This document shows, piece after piece, positions 15,356-21,507 of a stretch of DNA of 32,351 nt. The stretch comes from a virus. Numbering within the stretch: position 1 is the stretch's first letter; every line of letters begins with the position of its first letter. The notes beneath the pieces were generated by a model, which worked only from the letters and a program-made list of their open reading frames with translations, was not told where the DNA came from and made no database searches. The translations under genes and the position numbers were made by a program. The stretch is from IMG/VR virus record IMGVR_UViG_3300030329_006456, positions 1 to 32,351 of that record; one strand, written 5' to 3'.

Positions 15356-15663
15356 TGCATACTATTAAGGAGGTCTAAATATGCCTTTAATTGCATGTGC
15401 TGATAAACATTGAAAGCCACACTGACTCCAAGGAGGGCAGCATAAAGCATCGCAAATGTATTATGGGGCTCAAAAAGAAACTTCAAGAAATTAATTTTTT
15501 TAGGATTTAAATTTTGCACCGGATTAATACAGGAGCTCATATTTTTTTTTCTTTTTACAGGCGGCACTGGGGGATCAAAGACACTGGCGTGACGAGTAGT
15601 AGCAGTTTTAGTATTTGTGATCCAAGTTCCACCCGATTGTTTATATAAGGTTCTGGTCTTCAT
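15352..15663 (-). CDS. Single-pass membrane protein of the envelope cassette (103 aa)
   Basis: A 103-residue protein with a polar, basic N-terminal half (about 1-65, with a PPVPPVKRKK stretch) and one hydrophobic segment near residues 70-92 (TFAMLYAALLGVSVAFNVY). A short tail (HMQLKAYLDLLNSMQ) follows. It is coupled to both neighbours by ATGA overlaps (15663, 15355), so it is co-translated with the coiled-coil membrane protein and the lipoprotein. No family recognised; role in lysis or envelope modification inferred from the cluster. Confidence 0.6.
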   Translation of the reverse strand: MKTRTLYKQSGGTWITNTKTATTRHASVFDPPVPPVKRKKNMSSCINPVQNLNPKKINFLKFLFEPHNTFAMLYAALLGVSVAFNVYQHMQLKAYLDLLNSMQ

Positions 15664-16031
15664 AACTTGTTCGTGATGTCATAAGGGCCATTAAATTTTT
15701 CAAATTGTTCTATTAGTTTTTTGATAGAATTTTTTTGTTTCTCCATGATACCCCGTTGATAGTTAATATGGTTAACTGCACTTTCTATCATTTTAGCCTG
15801 AGAATTAATAATAATTTGTTTTTGTAACAATTCTTGTTGATATATGTCTTTTTGTTTAATAATAATTTTCTCAGCTTCCGTCTCCACCTTTAAAAGGTGG
15901 GCGGCGTAAGAAATTTTCTGTGTAGTTAATATCAATAAAAATACAGCAGAAGTAACTAATATGCTCAAAAAAATAGGAGAACCTACGATATTTTTGAGAT
16001 TTTCTTTGGTTTTGTGAAGAAAAGTTTTCAT
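15660..16031 (-). CDS. Membrane-anchored coiled-coil protein, inner-spanin-like (123 aa)
   Basis: The protein has one N-terminal transmembrane segment (IFLSILVTSAVFLLILTT) and then a long, Lys/Glu/Gln-rich, probably coiled-coil periplasmic domain (EAEKIIIKQKDIYQQEL). That is the layout of an inner-membrane spanin, and the lipoproteins next to it could be the outer partner. I use the ATG at 16031 because the ATG at 16046 lies inside the GTGTAA motif, without a ribosome site; the longer form (128 aa) is possible. It lies directly after a terminator, at the head of a three-gene coupled block. Spanin function is an inference from topology only. Confidence 0.6.
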   Translation of the reverse strand: MKTFLHKTKENLKNIVGSPIFLSILVTSAVFLLILTTQKISYAAHLLKVETEAEKIIIKQKDIYQQELLQKQIIINSQAKMIESAVNHINYQRGIMEKQKNSIKKLIEQFEKFNGPYDITNKL

Positions 16032-16045
16032 GACTCTAATAGACA

Positions 16046-16051
16046 TTACAC
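16046..16051 (-). promoter_or_regulatory. GTGTAA leader motif upstream of the membrane/lipoprotein block
   Basis: Minus-strand TCTAAGTGTAATG, directly after the terminator's T-tract and 14 nt upstream of the preferred ATG at 16031. Confidence 0.4.
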
Positions 16052-16057
16052 TTAGAT

Positions 16058-16085
16058 AAAAAAAAGAGGAACCTTTTGGTCCCTC
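16058..16085 (-). terminator. Rho-independent terminator after the small lipoprotein gene
   Basis: Minus-strand GAGGGACC, loop AAAA, GGTTCCTC (one G-U pair), followed by eight T. It lies 28 bases after the stop at 16113 and separates the holin/lipoprotein genes from the next block. Confidence 0.85.
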
Positions 16086-16112
16086 GTGAATTGGCAGATT
16101 AGGATAATTTGG

Positions 16113-16337
16113 TCAGTCTTGTGGTAAACCACCCGCGTACCATCCTTCAGGTAATTTTACTTTATTTTTGGAGAGAATCCACTCTCCGTTTTTAAGTATG
16201 TATACCTTTCCTGCGGGAAAGTTGGGACCAATTCTCACTAAATTAGCTTTAGTATCCACAAATACCACCCGAGTGCTTCCGCACGAAACAAGTAATATAA
16301 GCGCACTAATCAGCGTCAGAATTTTTAAGGTCTTCAC
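16113..16337 (-). CDS. Small lipoprotein of the lysis cassette (74 aa)
   Basis: A 74-residue lipoprotein: basic N-terminus, hydrophobic core and lipobox LVSC with Cys19. The mature part is about 55 residues, with VVFVDTKANLVRIGPNFPAG and the closing motif LPEGWYAGGLPQD. Small lipoproteins with a 'VRxG...G.VYxL..G.W.LS...V.LPEGWY' core are common next to holin genes in tailed phages (recalled, not searched). They may act as an outer-membrane spanin-like or envelope factor. The gene overlaps the 59-residue gene upstream by 32 bases. No clear ribosome site is seen in the overlap; coupling to the upstream gene is likely. Confidence 0.75.
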   Translation of the reverse strand: MKTLKILTLISALILLVSCGSTRVVFVDTKANLVRIGPNFPAGKVYILKNGEWILSKNKVKLPEGWYAGGLPQD

Positions 16338-16485
16338 TTTTTTTTAGTTGGTCGTTGATGCGCTGCCGCCAGCGGTCTTTTAAGCTTTGGGGTGTAGCGT
16401 CAGCATCACTAGCTTTAGTATCCTGTTTGGCAAGTTCTGTTAGCCATTCTAAAATGGCTTTTACAACTGCTGTCAGCCAGAGCAT
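16306..16485 (-). CDS. Short protein embedded between holin-like and lipoprotein genes (59 aa)
   Basis: A 59-residue protein (start MLWLTAVVKAILEWLTELAKQ, end KKSEDLKNSDAD) that is easy to miss. The N-terminal 20 residues form a hydrophobic or amphipathic helix with two Trp; the remainder is strongly charged. The ATG overlaps the TAA of the holin-like gene (TAATG), and the stop lies inside the next gene, so all three are translationally coupled. Such a short membrane-associated protein could be a holin partner, antiholin or spanin-related component. No family recognised. Confidence 0.7.
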   Translation of the reverse strand: MLWLTAVVKAILEWLTELAKQDTKASDADATPQSLKDRWRQRINDQLKKSEDLKNSDAD

Positions 16486-16700
16486 TAGGTTCCTTTTTTG
16501 GCGAGACCCCTTGAGACCGTATATCCCACCGCGCTAAGTCCTGAAACTAGAAGTCCAAAAACTTTGTTCGCTGTTCCAGCCCCCTCAGGGTCGAGTACCC
16601 CAGCACCCCACAGCAATGAACTCAATGCGACCACAACTGTGATCCAGAATTCCGTTGTGAGATATCCGGGCTTAACATTATTACTTTTTTTAGTAGCCAT
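16485..16700 (-). CDS. Holin-like two-helix membrane protein (71 aa)
   Basis: A 71-residue protein with a basic N-terminus, two predicted transmembrane segments (about 19-35, WITVVVALSSLLWGAGVL, and 46-63, VFGLLVSGLSAVGYTV) and a short basic tail SRGLAKKGT. This size and topology, and the 'TEFW...GLxxSxLxxxGYTVSRGLAKK' pattern, match a common phage holin-like family. Holins make the inner-membrane hole that starts lysis. It has a clear AAAAAAAGGAAAC leader and is followed by coupled small envelope genes. No canonical endolysin is visible in the window. Confidence 0.75.
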   Translation of the reverse strand: MATKKSNNVKPGYLTTEFWITVVVALSSLLWGAGVLDPEGAGTANKVFGLLVSGLSAVGYTVSRGLAKKGT

Positions 16701-16723
16701 ATATGTTTCCTTTTTTTATAAAA

Positions 16724-17905
16724 TTAATTTAAATCTCCAAGCAATTTTAATTCCTCTAACTTTGCAAGGGGTTTTTGAATTCCGCCGATAGCGGTATAGA
16801 CCGTCAGGTCAGGTTTGTCACCACTATAGATTCCACGGTGAACGACGCTACCCTTTCTAAGAATGCGGGAGAACTGGTCGAAGGCTCTATCTAAATTCTG
16901 CTGGGGAACTTCATCCAAAACGTTTTTTCCACCAATAATTACGACACCTGCAGAGTTGCCAGTACTCAAATCAATACCCCCTGCCAACATATTGTTTTTC
17001 AAGTTATCCCTAACAGTTTTGCTAATACTGGATGGGCCACTTGTCCAATCCTCGATACTTGCCGCGCCGAAAACAATAAGACCAGTATCTAATATTTGTT
17101 TATAATCATTTGAATCAAAAGCAGAATAACTACTATCTTTTGACGCCGTATGGTTAAACAAATGGAATAATCCCGCGATGCTCATGTTAGCAGTTTCCCA
17201 GAAGGGCCCAACAGGTAATCCCGGATAAAGTTTATTTATCTTTTCATTATCTAATAAAATAAGAGGAGAAACAATTTCTTTCTCTACCAATTCCCACACC
17301 TTACAAAGAGTAGAAAAAGCATTAGCATTAACTTTCTTCCCCTCTGAATGCTTGGGTAGAGCAAGGACGACACCCACTTTATTAGTGGGTGCTTTAATTG
17401 ACCGTTGCATTTCCTGTGCGGTTTCTACTAACGGACAAAGCGTCCCTGCTCCTGAGCCTCCACCGGCCCCGGCACATATAAAAATTCTATCTACAGATTC
17501 TCCGAAAGAATCATACATGAAATCAAGAACATCTTCTTTTCTCTCGGCGTACAACTTTTCGGCCACCGATGGGTCTTTTCCTGCGCCGCCATCCCCGATG
17601 CATAATTTGTTGTCGAGTTTAATGGTATTTAAATCTTGCTGGGCAGTATTGATGGCAGAAATCTTTCTATAGCCAAGCGTGTGAAAAGCTTCAGCGATTC
17701 GTGAACCCCCTTGTCCTGCACCCACAAAAGCAAACTTAAAGGACACATCACACACATCTTTATTGACGTCTTCCTTTTTAGAGGGTTTGACTGCTGTGGG
17801 CAGCGGAATATTGGGTATAGAAATATCTACATCGTTTCCATGCATATAGGAAACAATATCATCTACAGGAGTTGGTTGCTCTGTGTTATCTTTGTTTTCG
17901 TTCAT
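16724..17905 (-). CDS. Phage FtsZ/tubulin-family GTPase (393 aa)
   Basis: The 393-residue protein has an N-terminal ~52-residue polar extension, then FKFAFVGAGQGGSRIAEAF (GTP-binding T1 loop, 62-69), AINTAQQDL (86-92), GGAGKDP (106-112) and the tubulin signature GAGGGSGAGT (146-155). LLDNEKI follows near 220. FDSNDYKQIL (263-272) fits the T7 loop, with Asp264 and Asp267 in the positions that complete GTP hydrolysis in FtsZ and tubulin. The C-terminal domain follows with VYTAIGGI. The protein should bind and hydrolyse GTP and form filaments. In known phages such filaments centre a replication structure or deliver capsids (PhuZ, TubZ); here the role is unknown. It lies between tail-fibre and lysis genes, 11 bases after a small acidic protein. 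Confidence 0.9.
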   Translation of the reverse strand: MNENKDNTEQPTPVDDIVSYMHGNDVDISIPNIPLPTAVKPSKKEDVNKDVCDVSFKFAFVGAGQGGSRIAEAFHTLGYRKISAINTAQQDLNTIKLDNKLCIGDGGAGKDPSVAEKLYAERKEDVLDFMYDSFGESVDRIFICAGAGGGSGAGTLCPLVETAQEMQRSIKAPTNKVGVVLALPKHSEGKKVNANAFSTLCKVWELVEKEIVSPLILLDNEKINKLYPGLPVGPFWETANMSIAGLFHLFNHTASKDSSYSAFDSNDYKQILDTGLIVFGAASIEDWTSGPSSISKTVRDNLKNNMLAGGIDLSTGNSAGVVIIGGKNVLDEVPQQNLDRAFDQFSRILRKGSVVHRGIYSGDKPDLTVYTAIGGIQKPLAKLEELKLLGDLN

Positions 17906-17916
17906 GTCGAAAACAA

Positions 17917-17922
17917 TTACAC
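17917..17922 (-). promoter_or_regulatory. GTGTAA leader motif upstream of the FtsZ-like gene
   Basis: Minus-strand AAAAGGTGTAATTG, 11 nt upstream of the ATG at 17905. Here the motif is also the last codon and stop (GTG TAA) of the 75-aa gene, so this case could be coincidence. Confidence 0.3.
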
Positions 17923-18144
17923 CTTTTCTGTTGACTCTGGCGCATTTTCCACTGGTGCGTTATTAAGAGCCTCTACCACCATCTGGATAGACCTCTCCAA
18001 AAGTGAGTGTTCTTGATAATTTAATCTAACTTCCCTCGCCGCACCCACAACATTATTTAGAGCCGTGTGAAGAGTCAGTTGCTGTGGAGCCTGTTCCTCT
18101 GCGGTTTCAGGGGTATTTTGAGGGGTATTTTCTTCAGTATTCAT
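17917..18144 (-). CDS. Small acidic protein before the FtsZ-like gene (75 aa)
   Basis: A 75-residue acidic protein: the first ~25 residues are Glu/Thr/Pro/Gln-rich and disordered (MNTEENTPQNTPETAEEQAP), the middle (LHTALNNVVGAAREVRLNYQ, then LLERSIQMVVEALNNA) is helical, and the end is acidic again. I start it at 18144; a longer reading to 18180 would add a hydrophobic Ile-rich stretch without a ribosome site. It lies 11 bases from the FtsZ-like gene and may be its partner, for example an adaptor or filament regulator. That link is inference. No family recognised. Confidence 0.65.
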   Translation of the reverse strand: MNTEENTPQNTPETAEEQAPQQLTLHTALNNVVGAAREVRLNYQEHSLLERSIQMVVEALNNAPVENAPESTEKV

Positions 18145-18187
18145 ATTGCTTATTATAATAGTTAGAAGAAAAAAAATCAAATAATAT

Positions 18188-20080
18188 TTAACCTATATAT
18201 TCAACCATACAGACACCATCCCTGCCGGTACCTTGACCGAAACCTCCACCGGCCCCGAAGGCGTCACCAAAAACTGACCCTACCCTTGGCGCTGGGGCTC
18301 GGATTTCCGACGCCCAGTCTCCCCCGGGGTTAATGCCATCCACCCCTGCTACATTAAGGTCGCCTCCGGTAGCAACACCCCCTTTGTGCCCCCGCCCTCC
18401 ACCGAAACCGCCTCCTGCTGTTATGTTAGCTTTGGAAGTAGTCCCCCCGGGGCCCTTAAAAGTTGAATTGGTTCCATTTGCTCCGGGGTTGCCACCACCA
18501 TACCCGCCACCCTTACCAACTACTACTGTATATTGTTCATTCTGGGTGGTGGCAATAACTTTTTCACAATATCCACCCGACCCGCCGCTTTCACCCAGCC
18601 CAGCGCCACTTCTCCAACTTTGTGAGTTTCGCGCGCCACCACCGCCACCCATGATTTTAATCCTTATGGATGTCACGCCTTTGGGCACCGTAAAGGTTCC
18701 ATTAGAGGTGAAATAAGTCGTCTGGATGCCTCCTCCTCCCGAAGCCCCTGTCATAACGGTTCCGTCAGTGAAGCGAACTTCCTTTGCCCGAACACTTCCA
18801 TTTACGTCGAGGAGATATTGAGGATTAGATAGGCCAATGCCAACATAACCATTGTTATCAATAGTCATTTTTTCAGCCCCACTGGTGGCATCTATAAATC
18901 TGAGACGGTTAGCATGAGACCCACTATTACCATGAACATCAATCGCCCATGCAGCAGCATCATCATTTGCCCGCGTCAGTCGAATCTCGCCACCTTCAGC
19001 ACTAGAGTCTTGTCTTCCGAACTGCGCGACACCAGCAACATGCAGTAAAGTCGTGGGCCCAGTGGTCCCAATACCAACTTTGCCATCTTTTAAAATGGTC
19101 ATTGCCGTGGTAGTTGAAGCGGCGTTTTGTACCCATAAGTCCAGCCTGCCCACGGAAGTATTGGCGGCTCCAGCAGTAATTATTTCTGCGGTTAATCCAC
19201 CCAGTAATCCACCGCTGGCATTTAAAATTGACAACCCACCCCTATTACCCACCGTGTCAGGAATAGAGGTTCTTAGAGCGGCAGACGTTGCAACAGTTTC
19301 GGCCCCAGCACGAACATCTAGCATCGCAGAAGGAGAAGAGGTGCCAATTCCCACAAGACCAGCAGCGGTAACCCTGAAGGTTTCACCCACGCCAGTTTTA
19401 GTTGAAGAAACATAAAAATCTCCACCCGCCGCTGTACCGTAAACCAAGCCACAAGTATTAGTTCCGCTGGGTGTTAATTTGAGTTCTACCCCTCCCCCTG
19501 CATTTTCAATAATAGCACCATCGGAAGCCGAGGCAGAATTATAATAAACATGGAATTTAACTGTGGGAGCAATTCCAATTCCAAATTTCCCGTCCTTGTC
19601 AATGGTTACGTGAGTAGCCCACGAGCCACCCTCGTAACTCAAGAACTTCATGCTTCCACCATCAACTAAATCAATAGTTCGCGAATCGTGATTATCATCA
19701 CCCTGATCCGAAACAAACTTAAGAGAAGCTGTCCCAGCTTCATCGGAAGCCTTAATTAATACGACAGGGCTTGCCCCTTCTACGTGAAGTAGCTGGGCTG
19801 GCGAAGTTGTACCAATACCAACGTTACCACTAGAATCAATTCGAAGACGCTCAGTATCAGCAGTAGCAACGGTTAAGTAATTCGACCCCGCATGGCCATA
19901 AATGTATTGGTGCGAATCACTTCCCAAAAAGAGGGTAGATGTTGCTGCGTTAAGAATGAGGTTGCCCCCCACATCTAACTTTTGACTTGGCGTAGTTGTT
20001 CCCACGCCAATATTCCCCGCGACATGAAGATTATAATCAAATTCTGCAGGGTCTAAATTTCTCAACGCAATCGTAGCCAT
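18188..20080 (-). CDS. Tail fibre/adhesin with GIGT repeats and glycine-rich tip (630 aa)
   Basis: A 630-residue protein. Residues 1-430 carry six copies of a ~16-residue motif G.VGIGT..P...L.V.G (about 23, 86, 165, 242, 334 and 412), separated by 60-95 residues of beta-rich sequence. This motif is typical of trimeric tail fibres. From ~450 on comes a TSNGTFTVPKGVTSIRIKI strand region followed by a glycine-rich domain (GGGGG, GGYGGGNPG, GGGFGGGRG) ending CMVEYIG. Such tips are receptor-binding domains with loops that vary between relatives. No chaperone domain of the S74 type is visible. It follows the tail-tube paralogue and precedes the FtsZ-like pair, with a GGAG ribosome site. Confidence 0.88.
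   Translation of the reverse strand: MATIALRNLDPAEFDYNLHVAGNIGVGTTTPSQKLDVGGNLILNAATSTLFLGSDSHQYIYGHAGSNYLTVATADTERLRIDSSGNVGIGTTSPAQLLHVEGASPVVLIKASDEAGTASLKFVSDQGDDNHDSRTIDLVDGGSMKFLSYEGGSWATHVTIDKDGKFGIGIAPTVKFHVYYNSASASDGAIIENAGGGVELKLTPSGTNTCGLVYGTAAGGDFYVSSTKTGVGETFRVTAAGLVGIGTSSPSAMLDVRAGAETVATSAALRTSIPDTVGNRGGLSILNASGGLLGGLTAEIITAGAANTSVGRLDLWVQNAASTTTAMTILKDGKVGIGTTGPTTLLHVAGVAQFGRQDSSAEGGEIRLTRANDDAAAWAIDVHGNSGSHANRLRFIDATSGAEKMTIDNNGYVGIGLSNPQYLLDVNGSVRAKEVRFTDGTVMTGASGGGGIQTTYFTSNGTFTVPKGVTSIRIKIMGGGGGARNSQSWRSGAGLGESGGSGGYCEKVIATTQNEQYTVVVGKGGGYGGGNPGANGTNSTFKGPGGTTSKANITAGGGFGGGRGHKGGVATGGDLNVAGVDGINPGGDWASEIRAPAPRVGSVFGDAFGAGGGFGQGTGRDGVCMVEYIG
18195..18730 (-). repeat. Glycine-codon-rich tip region of the tail fibre gene
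   Basis: About 180 codons with runs of Gly (GGN) codons broken by polar residues. The corresponding plus strand is rich in C-runs and codes on paper for a Pro-rich frame, which is a shadow. Low complexity and variable loops make this a place for recombination between related phages. Confidence 0.55.
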
Positions 20081-20089
20081 ATGTACTCC

Positions 20090-20095
20090 TTACAC
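20090..20095 (-). promoter_or_regulatory. GTGTAA leader motif upstream of the tail fibre gene
   Basis: Minus-strand TATTTTAGTGTAAGGAG, 9 nt upstream of the ATG at 20080. It partly overlaps the stop of the tail-tube paralogue (TAG) and runs directly into the GGAG ribosome site. Confidence 0.4.
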
Positions 20096-21495
20096 TAAAA
20101 TACAGGAAATAAGTCTGCCGTTCTTTCATTTATAAGGGCATTCCCAGAATCGTCCACCAAAGTAGGCCACGGTGCCCCTCCGCTTACCACATATTGATCG
20201 GCAAGTTGAAACCGCTTGCCACTTACATAAAGGTTTCTTGTAGGATCATCAAAATCAATATCTAGACCAAAATTTAAAGAAGTTGTTTTGTTAGTGCCAA
20301 TGGTGGAGGTATAGTCTGCCGCCAAAAGATCGGCACCAGAAATTTTATACTTTAATACATCTTCTACTATCTTGGCTCCCGTTATATTTTTATGACCCTT
20401 TAAATTAATATTTAAATTATATTTTGCATCATACTCAAAAGAACTTAAAAAATCTCCTGTCACATTTCCACTAGTTAATAACTCCATGGAAATTGTAGCT
20501 TTAACGGGCATTTTGACAGGTCTATCCGTGTATAATTTATACCCCAGATAAGGAACCGGGTCTCGTGCTAAGGTAAGAGAAATTTCACACGATTGAACAC
20601 TATCTATAATCCAATTAATTCCTGATGGATTATCTTGAGTTATAGAAAGATCAATATCCTTAGACGAAAATAAAAATGATTTATACTTAGGAATAGATGT
20701 TAGCTCATCAGGGTTGGATTCAAAAGCTCTAGGAATAAAAAATTTAACCCCCTCACTTTGATCTACTCGTGTGCCCGCTCTGTTTTTGTAGAAACTAGAA
20801 CCATCATACGCACTAAGATGGGGAATGCTTACTCCACTGGCGGTATTTAAAAAATTTCCTGCATCACCTATTAAACCCACATCTACGGTAGCTAATTCGC
20901 CCACCTGAAATTTCACTTGGTAACTATTAACATAACAATTTTGAATAATAAAAGTATTATAACTGGGGCTATTATTATCAATAAAATCATCTATATCGAA
21001 ATAAGGTAAAACACTACCTGTCTCTATAACAGGGTAAGCACCATACGTTACATCCCTTAATCCCCCTTCTCCCTCTTTGGTTGAAACCAAATATAGATTT
21101 CTTCCCCCCTGACAGTCAGGAGACGGGGGAAACATAAGTCCCGATACAAAAGGGACTTCTTGGGGGTCTAATTGATTTTGGGCAGAAAAACCAAGTCGTA
21201 GTTCATTATTTATACCCTCTAAATAATAAGATAAATTTGCTTGAATCGCAGGAGGAGCCTCTGAAATTCTGTCAGCGGGGGATGTCTTTCCCAGAACTTG
21301 GGCATCCGAACGAGGCATATCAAATGTATAATCAAAACTTTGAACTGTGTTTAATCTTTTTAGAATTTGAAATTGTTGACCTGTGAGAGCACCGTCGCCT
21401 GTGTATCCGGTAACAACAAAATTTGCTTCCCCGGAGCCCGGTGACCCCACGAAAATATCCTGAACTGCATAGCTTACTCTATTCCGTGACCCCAT
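20095..21495 (-). CDS. Tail-tube paralogue, putative minor tail tube/baseplate protein (466 aa)
   Basis: A 466-residue beta-rich protein clearly related to the tail tube protein at 6390-7589. Shared blocks include QSFDYTFDMPRSDAQVLGK near the N-terminus, NNELRLGFS, CEISLTLARDPVPYLGY, KYNLNINLKG and YTSTIGTNKTTSLNFGLDI near the C-terminus. The central part has its own insertion (about 130-240, with GVKFFIPRAF). There is no membrane segment. It lies between the portal and tail-fibre genes, away from its paralogue. It may form a distal or alternative tube ring, the tail tip adaptor for the fibre, or the main tube with the other as minor form. The start ATG at 21495 is 12 bases before the portal stop. 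Function beyond the tube fold is inference. Confidence 0.8.
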   Translation of the reverse strand: MGSRNRVSYAVQDIFVGSPGSGEANFVVTGYTGDGALTGQQFQILKRLNTVQSFDYTFDMPRSDAQVLGKTSPADRISEAPPAIQANLSYYLEGINNELRLGFSAQNQLDPQEVPFVSGLMFPPSPDCQGGRNLYLVSTKEGEGGLRDVTYGAYPVIETGSVLPYFDIDDFIDNNSPSYNTFIIQNCYVNSYQVKFQVGELATVDVGLIGDAGNFLNTASGVSIPHLSAYDGSSFYKNRAGTRVDQSEGVKFFIPRAFESNPDELTSIPKYKSFLFSSKDIDLSITQDNPSGINWIIDSVQSCEISLTLARDPVPYLGYKLYTDRPVKMPVKATISMELLTSGNVTGDFLSSFEYDAKYNLNINLKGHKNITGAKIVEDVLKYKISGADLLAADYTSTIGTNKTTSLNFGLDIDFDDPTRNLYVSGKRFQLADQYVVSGGAPWPTLVDDSGNALINERTADLFPVF

Positions 21496-21507
21496 ATCAC
21501 ACCGACC

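Noticed and set aside
17160-17200. ANMSIAG (residues 239-245) taken as a T7 loop lacking acidic residues in the FtsZ-like protein
   Set aside because: A better match, FDSNDYKQIL, lies 20 residues later, followed by the GLIVFGAA strand in the expected place, so the catalytic acids are kept.
18333-18716. Plus-strand proline-rich open frame opposite the tail fibre tip
   Set aside because: GGN codons on the minus strand read as CCN on the plus strand; pure shadow of the Gly-rich domain.
20084-20095. GTGTAA as an ordinary -10 promoter box
   Set aside because: In front of the tail fibre gene it is joined directly to the GGAG ribosome site, leaving no room for a transcript start between them, so a plain sigma70 -10 box does not fit all cases.
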